This document shows, piece by piece, positions 8,609 to 17,651 of a stretch of DNA of 64,000 nt. Position 1 is the first letter of the stretch; every line of letters begins with the position of its first letter. Location: assembly GCF_026340975.1 (NCBI RefSeq), contig NZ_JAPEOS010000001.1, forward strand, positions 558,001 through 622,000. The letters are read 5' to 3'. The notes beneath the pieces are model-generated. The model saw only the letters and a list, made by a program, of their open reading frames with translations, made no database searches and was not told the DNA's origin. Source of the DNA: Streptomyces sp. NBC_01214. Lineage in GTDB: Bacteria; Actinomycetota; Actinomycetes; Streptomycetales; Streptomycetaceae. Position numbers and translations under genes: made by a program.

Positions 8609-10417
8609 GTGTCCGGAACGGGTTCGATCATGGAAGCGGGTGCACCGTCCGCGCGGTCCCGCGCTTTGGCCGTGCTGCGCGTGCGCAGCCGGGCCTTGGC
8701 CGTCGGGCTGCTGCCCGCCGCCCTCGCGGTGGTCCTGGTGGCCGCCCGGGCGACGGGCCGGCTGGCCGGTGCGCCCTGGCCCGCGGTGACCCTCGTCGTG
8801 TGCGTGGTCGCCGCGATCGTGCTGCTCGTCGGCGGCGCCTTCGCCGCGGTGGTGCTGCGGGCGAGCCCCGCCGTGACGCCGACGGTGCCCCTCTCGGAAG
8901 CTGCCGCGCCCGATCTCTACCGGCTGGTGCGGGACCTGGCCGACCGGATGGACGTGCCGCCGCCCTCCGCAATAGCGCTGACGCCGGACTGCGACAGCTG
9001 GCTGGAGGACCGCAGCCACGCGGCCCACCGCCGCGGCGCCGCCCGCGTCTTCGGGGCCGCACCCGGAGCCGTCGGGCCGGAGTCCGAGCCGGGCGCGGCC
9101 CCGGTGCTGGTGATCGGCTCGCCCTTCCTGTGGTGGATGCGGGTCGCCGAGCTACGGGCGGTCCTCGCGCCCGTCGTCGCCGGTACGGGCCCTTCCGCGC
9201 ACCCGGACATAGCCGACGCGCGCGGCTTCGTGCGCGGCCTGGACGCGGCCGTGGACGTGGGCGGCCGGCGCGGCCTCGGCTGGATCGCCCCGCCGGCCCG
9301 GCTGCTGCTGCGGCTGTGCCGGACGGACGCCGCCGAGATGGAGCGCGGGGTGGCCGCGGCCGCCTCGGAGCGTGCACAGGGTGTGGACTACGGGCTGCGC
9401 ATCGTCGCCCAGGAGCAGGTCGGGCTGGCCTACGCGGGCTGGGACCGGCTGCTGACCCGGGTCGCGCTGCCCGCCTGGCGGATGGGCCGCTGGCCGGCGC
9501 ACCTCGACGCCGGGGTGGTCTCCGCGCTGACCGAGCTCTCCCGGCGGGACCGGCTGGCCGAGGGGTTCACCTCGCGGCTGGGCGAGCGCCCCGCCTGCGA
9601 CCTGCTGGAACAGCCCGGGCTGATCGACGAGGCGACCTCGCTGCTGGCCGCGCGGCTCTTCCACGGAGGTCCGGCCGAGGCCGGGCCGGACTGGTCCCCG
9701 GTGGACTGGGCGGCGTATCCGGAGGAGGTCGTGGACCGCAAGTGGCGGACGGAGGCGGCCCGCCTGCACGTGGCGCTGGACGCCCTGGCCGTCCCGGCGG
9801 GGGTGCCCGGGGGTCCTTCAAGCTCCCCCGCTCCGGCCGCCCCCGCGGCCCCTGCCGCCCCGAGCGGCTCCGCCGGGCCCGCGGCCCGCTCCGGCTCCTC
9901 AGGAGCGGCCGGAGCGGCCGGAGCGGCGGGCCCCGCCACGCTCGCGGCCGCCGACTCGTCCTCGCCCGGCGCGGACGCCTTCGCCGGGCCCACCCTGGAG
10001 CGGGTGCTCGGCTACCTCACCGACCTCGGCGGCGAGGGCGCGGCCGGCGAGGCGCTGGCCGGCCGGATCACCGGCGAGCTGGCCCGCGAGGAGCGGGCCG
10101 CCGGCCCGGCCGCCCGGGCCGGGAAGGCACGCGGCGCGGACGCCGTCCCGCTGTTCCCGCTCCAGCCGCCGCGCAGCGGCCGGGACCTGCTGGCCGACCA
10201 CGTCACGGCGATGGTGTGCTGCGCGGCCGTGGATTCGGCCGGGGCCACCCCCGGGCTGGACTGGCTCGACGGGCCGGTCCTGCTGGTGGGCGGCGACCGC
10301 CGTTCCGACCTGGCGCCGCGCGTGCTGTGCCTGATCGAGGAGGGGAATCCGGAGCCGCTGCGGGACTGGCTCTCGGCCCTCGGCGTCCGCCCGGAGAAGC
10401 CGGTCCGCCTGGTCTGA
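8609..10417 (+). CDS. Membrane protein with an M48-peptidase-like domain lacking the zinc motif
   Basis: 602 residues from GTG 8609 (GGTGAGG upstream; ATG 8630 is an alternative). Two hydrophobic segments (about 28-50 and 55-80) lead into a region laid out like M48 metalloproteases: DLYRLVRDLADRM, ALTPDCDSWL, PVLVIGSPFLWW, then AELRAVLAPVV. In active family members the last segment continues HExxH; here the histidines and glutamate are absent. An Ala/Pro/Ser/Gly low-complexity linker (about 400-455) precedes a C-terminal domain of unknown fold. It is probably a membrane-anchored pseudoprotease. No operon partner is visible. Confidence 0.7.
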   Translation: MSGTGSIMEAGAPSARSRALAVLRVRSRALAVGLLPAALAVVLVAARATGRLAGAPWPAVTLVVCVVAAIVLLVGGAFAAVVLRASPAVTPTVPLSEAAAPDLYRLVRDLADRMDVPPPSAIALTPDCDSWLEDRSHAAHRRGAARVFGAAPGAVGPESEPGAAPVLVIGSPFLWWMRVAELRAVLAPVVAGTGPSAHPDIADARGFVRGLDAAVDVGGRRGLGWIAPPARLLLRLCRTDAAEMERGVAAAASERAQGVDYGLRIVAQEQVGLAYAGWDRLLTRVALPAWRMGRWPAHLDAGVVSALTELSRRDRLAEGFTSRLGERPACDLLEQPGLIDEATSLLAARLFHGGPAEAGPDWSPVDWAAYPEEVVDRKWRTEAARLHVALDALAVPAGVPGGPSSSPAPAAPAAPAAPSGSAGPAARSGSSGAAGAAGAAGPATLAAADSSSPGADAFAGPTLERVLGYLTDLGGEGAAGEALAGRITGELAREERAAGPAARAGKARGADAVPLFPLQPPRSGRDLLADHVTAMVCCAAVDSAGATPGLDWLDGPVLLVGGDRRSDLAPRVLCLIEEGNPEPLRDWLSALGVRPEKPVRLV

Positions 10418-10661
10418 GGCGGGCCGAGGAGGGCCGCCCCGGGGAGCGCTACGGCGCGTACGAGCAACCGGATGTCAATGTTCCGATCACGTCAATTCAC
10501 GACGAACAGTGACGGACTGCGTGCGTTATGTGATGTGCTGGGACCGGTCGCGGCTGGACGTCCCGAGGCGGGCGCCGAGAAACACCGCCTCAGCTCAGCC
10601 AGGAGCCGCGCGCCGAGGCGCGGTGTACGCCCGTTCGGGGGATCGAGGGAGGGGAGCGGTC

Positions 10662-12149
10662 ATGGGTGCGGACCAGATCCGTCGCTGGGAGTCAGGTGCG
10701 CTCGCGCACGCGGTGTCCGACCCCTTCGGGCAGGGCCCCCTGCCCTGGTTCCGGGGCAGCGAGCTCTACTTCGACGACACCGGCCAGGTCGTGCCCTGGT
10801 ACGTGGACCCGGCCGCCGCGGCCGCCGGCACCGGCCAGATCCCCCGCGCCCGCGGAAACGGCGGCCCCCGCACCGCCGACGACGTGCACCGCCAGATCAA
10901 GGGCTTCGCCTCCACCGGCGGCGTGGCCCCCGGTGAGGCCATCGACTTCCACATCACCGTCGACCCGCCCCAGCAGTTCTCCGTCGACGTCTACCGGATC
11001 GGCCACTACGGCGGCGACGGAGCCTCCAAGATCACCACCAGCCCCCGGCTCTCCGGCATCGTCCAGCCGGCCCCCCTCGCCGCCGACCGCACGGTCTCCT
11101 GCCACCACTGGTGGCTGTCCTGGCGCCTCCAGGTGCCCTCCTACTGGAGCGTCGGCGCGTACGTCGCCGTGCTCACCACCGCCGACGGCTACCGCTCCCA
11201 CATCCCCTTCACGGTCCGCGACGACCACCCCGCCGACCTCCTGCTCCTGCTCCCCGACATCACCTGGCAGGCCTACAACCTCTATCCGGAGGACGGCCGC
11301 AGCGGCGCCAGCCTCTACCACGCCTGGGACGAGGAGGGCCGGCTGCTCGGCGAGCAGGACGCCGCCGTCACCGTGTCCTTCGACCGCCCCTACGCGGGCG
11401 CCGGCCTGCCCCTGCACGTCGGCCACGCCTACGACTTCATCCGCTGGGCCGAGCGCTACGGCTACGACATCGCCTACGCCGACACCCGCGACCTGCACGC
11501 CGGCCGCGTCGACCCGACCCGCTACCGCGGCCTGGTCTTCCCCGGCCACGACGAGTACTGGTCGGCTCCCATGCGCCGCACCGTCGAGCGCGCCCGCCGG
11601 CACGGCACCTCGCTCGTCTTCCTCTCCGCCAACACCATGTACTGGCAGGTCGAGCTCGGCCCGTCGCCCTCCGGGGTCGCCGACCGGCTCCTGACCTGCC
11701 GAAAACGGCGCGGCCCGGGCCGCCCCAGCTTGTGGCGCGAGGTCGACCGCCCGGAGCAGCAGCTGCTCGGCATCCAGTACGCGGGCCGGGTCCCCGAACC
11801 CGCGCCGCTGATCGTGCGCAACGCCACCCACTGGCTCTGGGACTCCACCGGCGCGGGCGAGAACGACGAGCTGCCCGGCCTGGTGGCGGGTGAGGCCGAC
11901 CGCTACTTCCCGCGCACCCAGCTCCCCGAGCACCAGGACCGGATCCTGCTGGCGCACTCTCCGTACCTCGACAGCGAGGGTCACCGCCGCCACCAGGAGA
12001 CCTCCCTCTACCGGGCGCCCAGCGGCGCGCTGGTCTTCGCGTCCGGCACGTTCGCCTGGTCCCCGGCCCTCGACCGCCCCGGCCACGTCGACGAGCGCGT
12101 GCAGCGGGCCACGGCCAATCTCCTCGACCGGATCTGCAAGCACGACTGA
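10662..12149 (+). CDS. N,N-dimethylformamidase beta-subunit-like protein
   Basis: 495 residues from ATG 10662, with GGGAGGGGAG just upstream; an in-frame extension back to 10509 lacks a site. Residues about 60-190 look like an Ig-like beta domain (DVYRIGHYGGDGASK). The C-terminal part contains GLVFPGHDEYWSAPMR, SLVFLSANTMYW and ALVFASGTFAW, which match the large-subunit C-terminal domain of N,N-dimethylformamidase. In that enzyme this domain has a mononuclear iron site and a glutamine-amidotransferase-like fold. No small-subunit gene is nearby, so the true substrate is unknown and amidase activity is not assured. Confidence 0.75.
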   Translation: MGADQIRRWESGALAHAVSDPFGQGPLPWFRGSELYFDDTGQVVPWYVDPAAAAAGTGQIPRARGNGGPRTADDVHRQIKGFASTGGVAPGEAIDFHITVDPPQQFSVDVYRIGHYGGDGASKITTSPRLSGIVQPAPLAADRTVSCHHWWLSWRLQVPSYWSVGAYVAVLTTADGYRSHIPFTVRDDHPADLLLLLPDITWQAYNLYPEDGRSGASLYHAWDEEGRLLGEQDAAVTVSFDRPYAGAGLPLHVGHAYDFIRWAERYGYDIAYADTRDLHAGRVDPTRYRGLVFPGHDEYWSAPMRRTVERARRHGTSLVFLSANTMYWQVELGPSPSGVADRLLTCRKRRGPGRPSLWREVDRPEQQLLGIQYAGRVPEPAPLIVRNATHWLWDSTGAGENDELPGLVAGEADRYFPRTQLPEHQDRILLAHSPYLDSEGHRRHQETSLYRAPSGALVFASGTFAWSPALDRPGHVDERVQRATANLLDRICKHD

Positions 12150-12247
12150 CCCGCCGCGGACCCGGGGCCGGACCACCCGCGTCCGCCGGGGCGGGTCCGG
12201 TGCGGGAGAATCGGGGTGCGCTTCATACAGATCTACAGGGAGACCCC

Positions 12248-13153
12248 GTGTCCGGATTCGTCGAAAAGCCCGAGCCGGTTCAGGTTCCGGGCCTCGTCCA
12301 CCTCCACACCGGCAAGGTGCGCGACCTCTACCGTGACGAGGACGGCCGCCTCGTCATGGTCGCCAGCGACCGCATGTCCGCCTTCGACTGGGTGCTGCCC
12401 ACGGAGATCCCGGACAAGGGCCGCGTCCTGACGCAGCTCTCCCTGTGGTGGTTCGACCAGCTCGCGGACCTCGTCCCGAACCACGTCATCTCCACCGACC
12501 TGCCCGCCGGCGCCCCTGCCGACTGGGCCGGCCGCACCCTGATCTGCAAGAACCTCGACATGGTCCCGGTCGAGTGCGTGGCCCGCGGCTACCTCACCGG
12601 CTCGGGCCTCGCCGAGTACAACCAGACCCGCACGGTCTGCGGCCTCGGCCTCCCCGAGGGCCTCGTGGACGGCTCCGAGCTGCCGGGCCCGATCTTCACC
12701 CCGGCCGCCAAGGCCGAGGTCGGCGAGCACGACGAGAACGTCACCTACGAGGAGGTCGCGCGCACCACCGGCGTCGAGACGGCCGCGCTGCTGCGCCAGA
12801 CCACCCTCGCCGTCTACAGCCGCGCCCGGGACATCGCCCGTGGGCGTGGGATCATCCTGGCCGACACCAAGTTCGAGTTCGGGTTCGACCCGAAGGACGG
12901 CACCCTGGTCGCCGCGGACGAGGTGCTGACCCCGGACTCCTCCCGCTTCTGGCCGGCCGACCAGTGGGAGCCGGGCCGTTCGCAGCCCTCCTTCGACAAG
13001 CAGTACGTCCGCGACTGGCTGGCCTCGGAAGCCTCCGGCTGGGACCGGAAGGGCGAACTGCCCCCGCCGGCCCTCCCGACGCAGGTCGTCGCGCAGACCC
13101 GTGCGAAGTACATCGAGGCGTACGAGCGCCTGACCGGCCTGGACTGGTCGTAG
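12248..13153 (+). CDS. purC: SAICAR synthase
   Basis: 301 residues from GTG 12248, with AGGGAGA upstream. Motifs include HTGKVRDLY (ATP loop), VASDRMSAFDWVLP, VECVARGYLTGSG and IILADTKFEFG. The enzyme joins aspartate to CAIR with ATP to give SAICAR. The length matches the longer actinobacterial/yeast-type PurC. It is a single-gene unit ended by a hairpin. Confidence 0.97.
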   Translation: MSGFVEKPEPVQVPGLVHLHTGKVRDLYRDEDGRLVMVASDRMSAFDWVLPTEIPDKGRVLTQLSLWWFDQLADLVPNHVISTDLPAGAPADWAGRTLICKNLDMVPVECVARGYLTGSGLAEYNQTRTVCGLGLPEGLVDGSELPGPIFTPAAKAEVGEHDENVTYEEVARTTGVETAALLRQTTLAVYSRARDIARGRGIILADTKFEFGFDPKDGTLVAADEVLTPDSSRFWPADQWEPGRSQPSFDKQYVRDWLASEASGWDRKGELPPPALPTQVVAQTRAKYIEAYERLTGLDWS

Positions 13154-13159
13154 GGGAAC

Positions 13160-13193
13160 GAAGAAGCCCCGGTCCGAGGACCGGGGCTTCTTC
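13160..13193. terminator. Bidirectional hairpin between purC and tRNA-Gly
   Basis: GAAGAAGCCCCGGTCC (13160-13175) is followed almost at once by its reverse complement (13178-13193). It lies 6 bp after the purC stop and 7 bp beyond the 3' end of the convergent tRNA-Gly, so it serves both. Confidence 0.9.
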
Positions 13194-13200
13194 CTTACAG

Positions 13201-13273
<73 letters not shown>

Positions 13274-13295
13274 AAGCGCCGTAAGGCGAGACCTA

Positions 13296-13907
13296 CTATA
13301 CCCAACCCCGCTCCCTCGCGAGACGCACTGCCGTGTGCCGGTTCTCGGCACCCAGCTTCGTGGCCGCCGAGGACAGGTAGTTGCGGACGGTCCCCTGCGA
13401 GAGCGAGGCGCGCTCCGCGATCTCCGCGATCGGCGCCCCGTCCCCCGCCAGCTCCAGCACTTCGGCCTCCCGGGCGGTCAGCGGGGAGTCCCCGGCGCTG
13501 ATCGCGTCGGCCGCCAACTCCGGGTCGACATAACGGCCTCCGGCGTGCACGGTCCGGATCAGCTCGGCCAGCCGCTGCGCCGAGACCGTCTTCGGGGCGA
13601 AGGCCCGCACCCCCGCCGCCAGGGCCCGCTTCAGGTGTCCGGGACGGCCGTGACTGGTCACGATCATCGTCTTGCAGCCGGGCAGTTCGGCCCGCAGGGA
13701 TGTGGCGACATTCACACCGTCCGCCCCCGGCATCTGCAGGTCCAGCACCGCCACGTCCGGCCGGTGGGCCCGCGCCATCGCCAGCGCCTCGGGGCCCGAG
13801 GCCGCCTCCGCGACGACCAGCAGGTCGTCCTCCAGCGCGAGGAGCGCGGCCAGCGCCCCGCGGATCAAGTGCTCGTCGTCGGCGAGCAGTACGCGTACGG
13901 GGCTCAT
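13296..13907 (-). CDS. NarL/LuxR-family response regulator
   Basis: 203 residues. The receiver domain has acidic D10/D11, phospho-acceptor D56 in VAVLDLQMPG and K106 in FAPKTVS. The C-terminal LuxR-type HTH (about 138-200) reads LTAREAEVLEL...IAERASLSQGTVRNYLS. The start overlaps the kinase stop by 4 bp, so the two are coupled. It resembles DesR/LnrK-type regulators paired with ABC exporters. It probably controls its own operon, perhaps at the palindromes upstream of the ATPase gene. Confidence 0.93.
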   Translation of the reverse strand: MSPVRVLLADDEHLIRGALAALLALEDDLLVVAEAASGPEALAMARAHRPDVAVLDLQMPGADGVNVATSLRAELPGCKTMIVTSHGRPGHLKRALAAGVRAFAPKTVSAQRLAELIRTVHAGGRYVDPELAADAISAGDSPLTAREAEVLELAGDGAPIAEIAERASLSQGTVRNYLSSAATKLGAENRHTAVRLARERGWV

Positions 13908-15145
13908 GCCCGCACCTCCAGTCCCTCGAGCCGTCCGCCCGGTATCTCCGCACGCAGCCGGAACCGGCCGTCGCCGACCAGTCCCGCCTCCAGCGTCCCT
14001 TCCAGCACCGCGAGCCGTTCCCGCAGCCCGGCCAGTCCCGAGCCGGGCGGCCCCGCGGGGGCCTCCGGCGCGCCGTCGTTCTCCACCACCAGCGTCACGG
14101 GGCCGCTCTCCGGAGCCGCCAGCCGGATCCGGCAGCGCTGTGCGTCCCCGTGCCGCAGCACGTTCGTCGTGGCCTCGCGGACCACCCAGCCGAGCGCCGA
14201 CTGGACCTCGGAGGGCAGCTCCCGGTCCGCCCGGAAATCCACGCGGCAGTCCATCCCGGCCGCGCTGAGCACCCCGCGCGCGCCTTCCAGTTCCACCGCG
14301 AGGTCCGCCTCCCGGTAGCCCCGCACCACGTCCCGTACCTCCCGCTGGGAGTCCTGGGCGATCCGCTGCACCTCGATCATCTGCTCCACCGCCTCCGGCC
14401 GTTCGCGCCGGGCCAGCTGTATCGCCAGCTCGCTCTTGAGCGCGATCACCGCCAGGTTGCGGCCCATCACGTCGTGCAGGTCACGGCCGAACCGCAGGCG
14501 TTCCTCCGCCACCGCAAGGCGTGCCTGGACCTCGCGGGCCCGGTCGAGTTCGTGGACGGTCCTCAGCAGCCAGGCCGAGAACCCGCTGGTGGCGCTGAAG
14601 AACAGGCAGCACAGCAGCACCCCGCCGAAGTACGCCAGAGCATGTGCGGCCGGCAGGCCCAGGGCGAGCGCGGCCACCCCCGTCCCGGCCGCCGCGACCG
14701 GGGCGACGTACCGCATGTTCCGGACCGACCGCATGCAGAGCACCAGCGATCCGGCGGTGAAACAGGTGAGCCCCAGCACCAGCGTCGGAGCCAACGCCGG
14801 CGCGTCGATCTTCCCGGTCGCCTTCAGGGCGAGGATCACCAGGACGGCCGCGGCCGAAAGGGCGGCCGTGGCCGCCGCCGGCCGGGTGGGGCGTTCGCGC
14901 CGCCCCACCACCCAGGTGAGCGCCTTGGAGGAAAGCACCCCGCACAGCACCGCGTGGGCGCACAGCAGCAGGAAGAGCGAGAAGGGCAGCGCCAGATCGG
15001 AGGAGTTCTCGGCGGCGGCGCCCAACGCCGGCATTCCGAACGACATGATCTCGATCAGCACGAACAGGTGGAACGACCCCCGTGTGTAGAGCTCGACCTT
15101 CCCCGCACTGCTGCGGTTCTTCCACCACCCGGTCAGCTTCGACAC
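13904..15145 (-). CDS. Membrane sensor histidine kinase (DesK/HisKA_3 type)
   Basis: 413 residues from GTG 15145; the frame is open back to 15208, but that would overlap the permease gene. About six hydrophobic segments occupy residues 20-195, followed by a HisKA_3 H-box with H224 (FGRDLHDVMGRNLAVIALKS) and an HATPase domain (LGWVVREATTNVLRHG, GSGLAGLRERL). It should autophosphorylate and transfer to the adjacent regulator. The intramembrane-sensing layout and exporter neighbours suggest detection of a membrane-active compound; the ligand is unknown. Confidence 0.93.
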   Translation of the reverse strand: MSKLTGWWKNRSSAGKVELYTRGSFHLFVLIEIMSFGMPALGAAAENSSDLALPFSLFLLLCAHAVLCGVLSSKALTWVVGRRERPTRPAAATAALSAAAVLVILALKATGKIDAPALAPTLVLGLTCFTAGSLVLCMRSVRNMRYVAPVAAAGTGVAALALGLPAAHALAYFGGVLLCCLFFSATSGFSAWLLRTVHELDRAREVQARLAVAEERLRFGRDLHDVMGRNLAVIALKSELAIQLARRERPEAVEQMIEVQRIAQDSQREVRDVVRGYREADLAVELEGARGVLSAAGMDCRVDFRADRELPSEVQSALGWVVREATTNVLRHGDAQRCRIRLAAPESGPVTLVVENDGAPEAPAGPPGSGLAGLRERLAVLEGTLEAGLVGDGRFRLRAEIPGGRLEGLEVRA

Positions 15146-15167
15146 GGTTCCCGTCCCCCGACTCGTT

Positions 15168-15932
15168 CTAGCGACGCGGTTCCCAGCGGAACCACCGCTG
15201 GACAGCAAACACGCTGATCACGATCCAGGCCAGCGTGTTGAGCCCGGCCCCCATGAGGTCCCCGCCCTCCGCGCCGCCGCTCCAGCCGGCCCGTACGAGG
15301 GTCATCACGCCGCTCAGCGGCAGCAGTTCGCACAGGGAGGCCGCCAGGTCGGGCAGCGAGTCCGTCGGCGCGAACAGCCCCGCGCCGACCACGGTCGCCA
15401 GGAACAGCGGCAGCGTGGTGAGGCCCGCGGTCTCCACCGTGCGGGTGAAGGAGCTGGTCACCGCGGACAGCGCGGCGAGCAGCAGGACGCCGGCGAGGAC
15501 GGCCGCCACGAGCAGCAGCGGGTTCTGCGGCATGCGCACGTCCAGGGCGACCGCCCCGGCGACCGCGAGGACGGCGATCTGGCCGAGGGCCAGGCAGGCG
15601 GCGGGCAGCGCGGTCCCGGCCAGGATCTCCAGGTCCCGGGCTTCGCCGGTGCGCAGCCGCTTGAGGACGAGCTCCTCGCGCCGGGCGACGTAGGCGGAGA
15701 CCAGGTTCATGTAGACGACGAGGAGCAGCACCATGCCGATCCCGCCGGTCAAGGTGGCCTCGCCGATGGCCTCGGCGCCTTCGACACCGCTGAGGGAGGA
15801 GCGCAGGATGAACACCATCAGCAGGGGCATCAGGAGGGCCACGCCGAGCGTGGCCCGGTTGCGCACCAGCAGGGTGAGTTCGGAGCGGCCGAGCGCGGTG
15901 ATCCGGCCGGCGTTCAGGGTGAGCGTGTTCAT
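15168..15932 (-). CDS. ABC-2 type transporter permease
   Basis: 254 residues with six predicted membrane segments; the N-terminus LTLLVRNRATLGVALLMPLLMVFIL is typical of ABC-2 permeases. The start overlaps the ATPase stop (ATGA), so the pair forms one exporter. It lies upstream of the kinase and regulator genes in a four-gene operon. The substrate is unknown; related systems export drugs or lipopeptides. Confidence 0.9.
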   Translation of the reverse strand: MNTLTLNAGRITALGRSELTLLVRNRATLGVALLMPLLMVFILRSSLSGVEGAEAIGEATLTGGIGMVLLLVVYMNLVSAYVARREELVLKRLRTGEARDLEILAGTALPAACLALGQIAVLAVAGAVALDVRMPQNPLLLVAAVLAGVLLLAALSAVTSSFTRTVETAGLTTLPLFLATVVGAGLFAPTDSLPDLAASLCELLPLSGVMTLVRAGWSGGAEGGDLMGAGLNTLAWIVISVFAVQRWFRWEPRR

Positions 15933-16876
15933 CGGGTCCCCGCCATCGTGTCGTCGTCGGTGCGGTCGCCGGCGCTGCGGCGGTTCTGGGCGATCTCCAG
16001 GAAGGCCTCCTCCAGGGAGGCGGACCGGGCGTCGAGCCCGGCCAGTTCCACGCCGTTCTCCCGGGCCCAGCCGAGCAGTTCGGTCAGGTCCTCCTGGAGC
16101 CGTTCGGTACGGATCTCCATGCGCTGCCCGAAGGCGGCCGCCCGCAACGACAGCGGCAGCCGTGCGGCGGGCACCCCGTCGGGCAGGGTGAAGTGGATCC
16201 GGGCCGGCCGGGTGGCGGTCACCTCGGCCGGAGTGCCGGTCAGGACCAGCTCGCCCTCGTGGAGGATCGCGAGGCGGTCCGCGAGCTCCTCGGCCTCTTC
16301 CAGGTAGTGCGTGGTCAGCAGCACCGTGGTGCCCTGCTCCCGCAGCTCGCGCACCAGGGCCCAGGTGTCCCGGCGGCCTTCGGGGTCCATGCCGGTGGTG
16401 GGCTCGTCCAGGAAGAGCACCTCGGGCCGGCCGAGCAGGGCCAGCGCCAGGTCCAGGCGCCGCCGCTCACCGCCGGACAGCTGCTTCACGCGTACGGAGG
16501 ACCGTGCGGCCAGGCCGACCAGCTCCAGCACCTCGGCCGCCGGGCGGGCGCCGGTGGTGACCCCGCCCCACATCCGGACCGTCTCGGTGACCGAGAGGTC
16601 GGAGGGGAAGCCGCCCTCCTGGAGCATGACCCCGGTGCGCGGCCGGACCTCGGCCCGCCGGGTGAGGGGGTCGAGGCCGAAGACGCGGACCTGCCCGCCG
16701 CTCGGCGCGGCCAGTCCCTCCAGCAGCTCGACGGTGGAGGTCTTGCCCGCGCCGTTGGTGCCGAGCAGGGCGAAGATCTCGCCCCGCGCCACGGAGAAGG
16801 AGACGCCCCGTACGGCCTCGAATCCTCCGGTGTAGCCGCGGCGCAGGTCCCGGGCTTCGATCACGGTGTCAGTCAT
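15929..16876 (-). CDS. ABC transporter ATP-binding protein
   Basis: 315 residues. Walker A LLGTNGAGKTST, Q-loop VMLQEGG, signature LSGGERRRLDLALAL, Walker B VLFLDEPTTGMD and the H-loop TTHYLEEAEEL are complete. A C-terminal extension (about 220-315) is usual in drug-export ATPases. It is first in the minus-strand operon ATPase-permease-kinase-regulator. Confidence 0.95.
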   Translation of the reverse strand: MTDTVIEARDLRRGYTGGFEAVRGVSFSVARGEIFALLGTNGAGKTSTVELLEGLAAPSGGQVRVFGLDPLTRRAEVRPRTGVMLQEGGFPSDLSVTETVRMWGGVTTGARPAAEVLELVGLAARSSVRVKQLSGGERRRLDLALALLGRPEVLFLDEPTTGMDPEGRRDTWALVRELREQGTTVLLTTHYLEEAEELADRLAILHEGELVLTGTPAEVTATRPARIHFTLPDGVPAARLPLSLRAAAFGQRMEIRTERLQEDLTELLGWARENGVELAGLDARSASLEEAFLEIAQNRRSAGDRTDDDTMAGTR

Positions 16877-16939
16877 GACTCAAGCGTCGCGGCGCCCGGA
16901 CCGGGTCGGCAGTGCGCGCTGTCATGACCGGCGATGACA
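16871..16939. promoter_or_regulatory. Palindromic operator candidates before the ABC/two-component operon
   Basis: TGTCAT (16920-16925) and ATGACA (16934-16939) form an inverted repeat with an 8-bp spacer, 44-63 bp before the ATPase start. A second palindrome, AGTCATGACT (16871-16880), covers the start codon. Both contain GTCATGAC, which suggests one regulator binds both. The partner response regulator is the obvious candidate; this is inference. Confidence 0.5.
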
Positions 16940-16985
16940 TTTGTCAGGGTGCCCGTGGCCGGAGGTGGGGATAGGGGATATGCGA

Positions 16986-17018
16986 AGAAGGCCCCGATCG
17001 CAATGATCGGGGCCTTCT
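16986..17018. terminator. Hairpin after tRNA-Gly copy 2
   Basis: AGAAGGCCCCGATC (16986-16999), loop GCAAT, then the mirror (17005-17018). It lies 9 bp beyond the tRNA 3' end on the minus strand. Confidence 0.88.
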
Positions 17019-17026
17019 GCATACAG

Positions 17027-17099
<73 letters not shown>

Positions 17100-17173
17100 A
17101 TGCACTGCACCGCCGTGAGGCGATGCGTGCATCACTCTACCCGATCCACAGCAGTGGTCCGGAAGTGATGCAG

Positions 17174-17245
17174 AGCGGGTGACAGGAATTGCACACTGCG
17201 CCTTCCCTCTGGAAGAGGGATGTTCTGCTACTGAACTACACCCGC
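17174..17245 (-). tRNA. tRNA-Gly (TCC)
   Basis: 72 nt, acceptor GCGGGTG/CACCCGC, anticodon loop CTTCCAG (anticodon UCC), CCA not encoded. It lies 74 bp upstream of tRNA-Gly(GCC) on the same strand. Confidence 0.95.
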
Positions 17246-17333
17246 ACGACCTCTGGGGCTTTGACCTGCGGTCTGGCCCCTCGGCGTGATCCACACACTA
17301 GCCGATGGATGGGGGTGCATGGCAAATCGACGC

Positions 17334-17651
17334 TCAGTGGGCCTCGTTGTAGGCCTCGTAGATCTTCTTCGGGATGCGCCCGCGCGGGGGCACCTCGAAC
17401 TGGTTCGACCGGGCCCAGGCGCGGACGACCGCCGGGTCCGGGGCGACGGCGGTGTGCCGGAAGGCCTTCCCCGAGCGCGACTGGCGACGGCCGGCGGCCA
17501 CGAAGGGGGCGAGGCCCTTCCGCAGTTTCTTTGCGTTCGCCGCATTGAGGTCGATCTCGTAGGACTTTCCGTCCAGAGCGAACACGACCGTTTCCGCCGC
17601 TTCTCCGCCATCGATGTCGTCGGAGAACGTGACTACTACGCGCTGCGCCAC
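17334..17651 (-). CDS. Small Lsr2-family nucleoid protein (LsrL-like)
   Basis: 105 residues from GTG 17651 (MAQRVVVTFSDDIDGGEAAE); the open frame to 17732 is not needed. The N-terminal dimerisation domain (about 1-60) is followed by a basic linker and the C-terminal HTH with the AT-hook-like RGR core (VPPRGRIPKKIYEAYN). Lsr2 proteins bind AT-rich DNA and silence horizontally acquired genes. Streptomyces carry two; the copy next to purS is, from memory, the LsrL paralogue. An integrated element sits 13 kb away, but no direct link is shown. Confidence 0.92.
   Translation of the reverse strand: MAQRVVVTFSDDIDGGEAAETVVFALDGKSYEIDLNAANAKKLRKGLAPFVAAGRRQSRSGKAFRHTAVAPDPAVVRAWARSNQFEVPPRGRIPKKIYEAYNEAH

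Noticed and set aside
12814..13113. Minus-strand 99-codon frame inside purC
   Set aside because: Antisense shadow of a complete enzyme gene, no ribosome site or motif.
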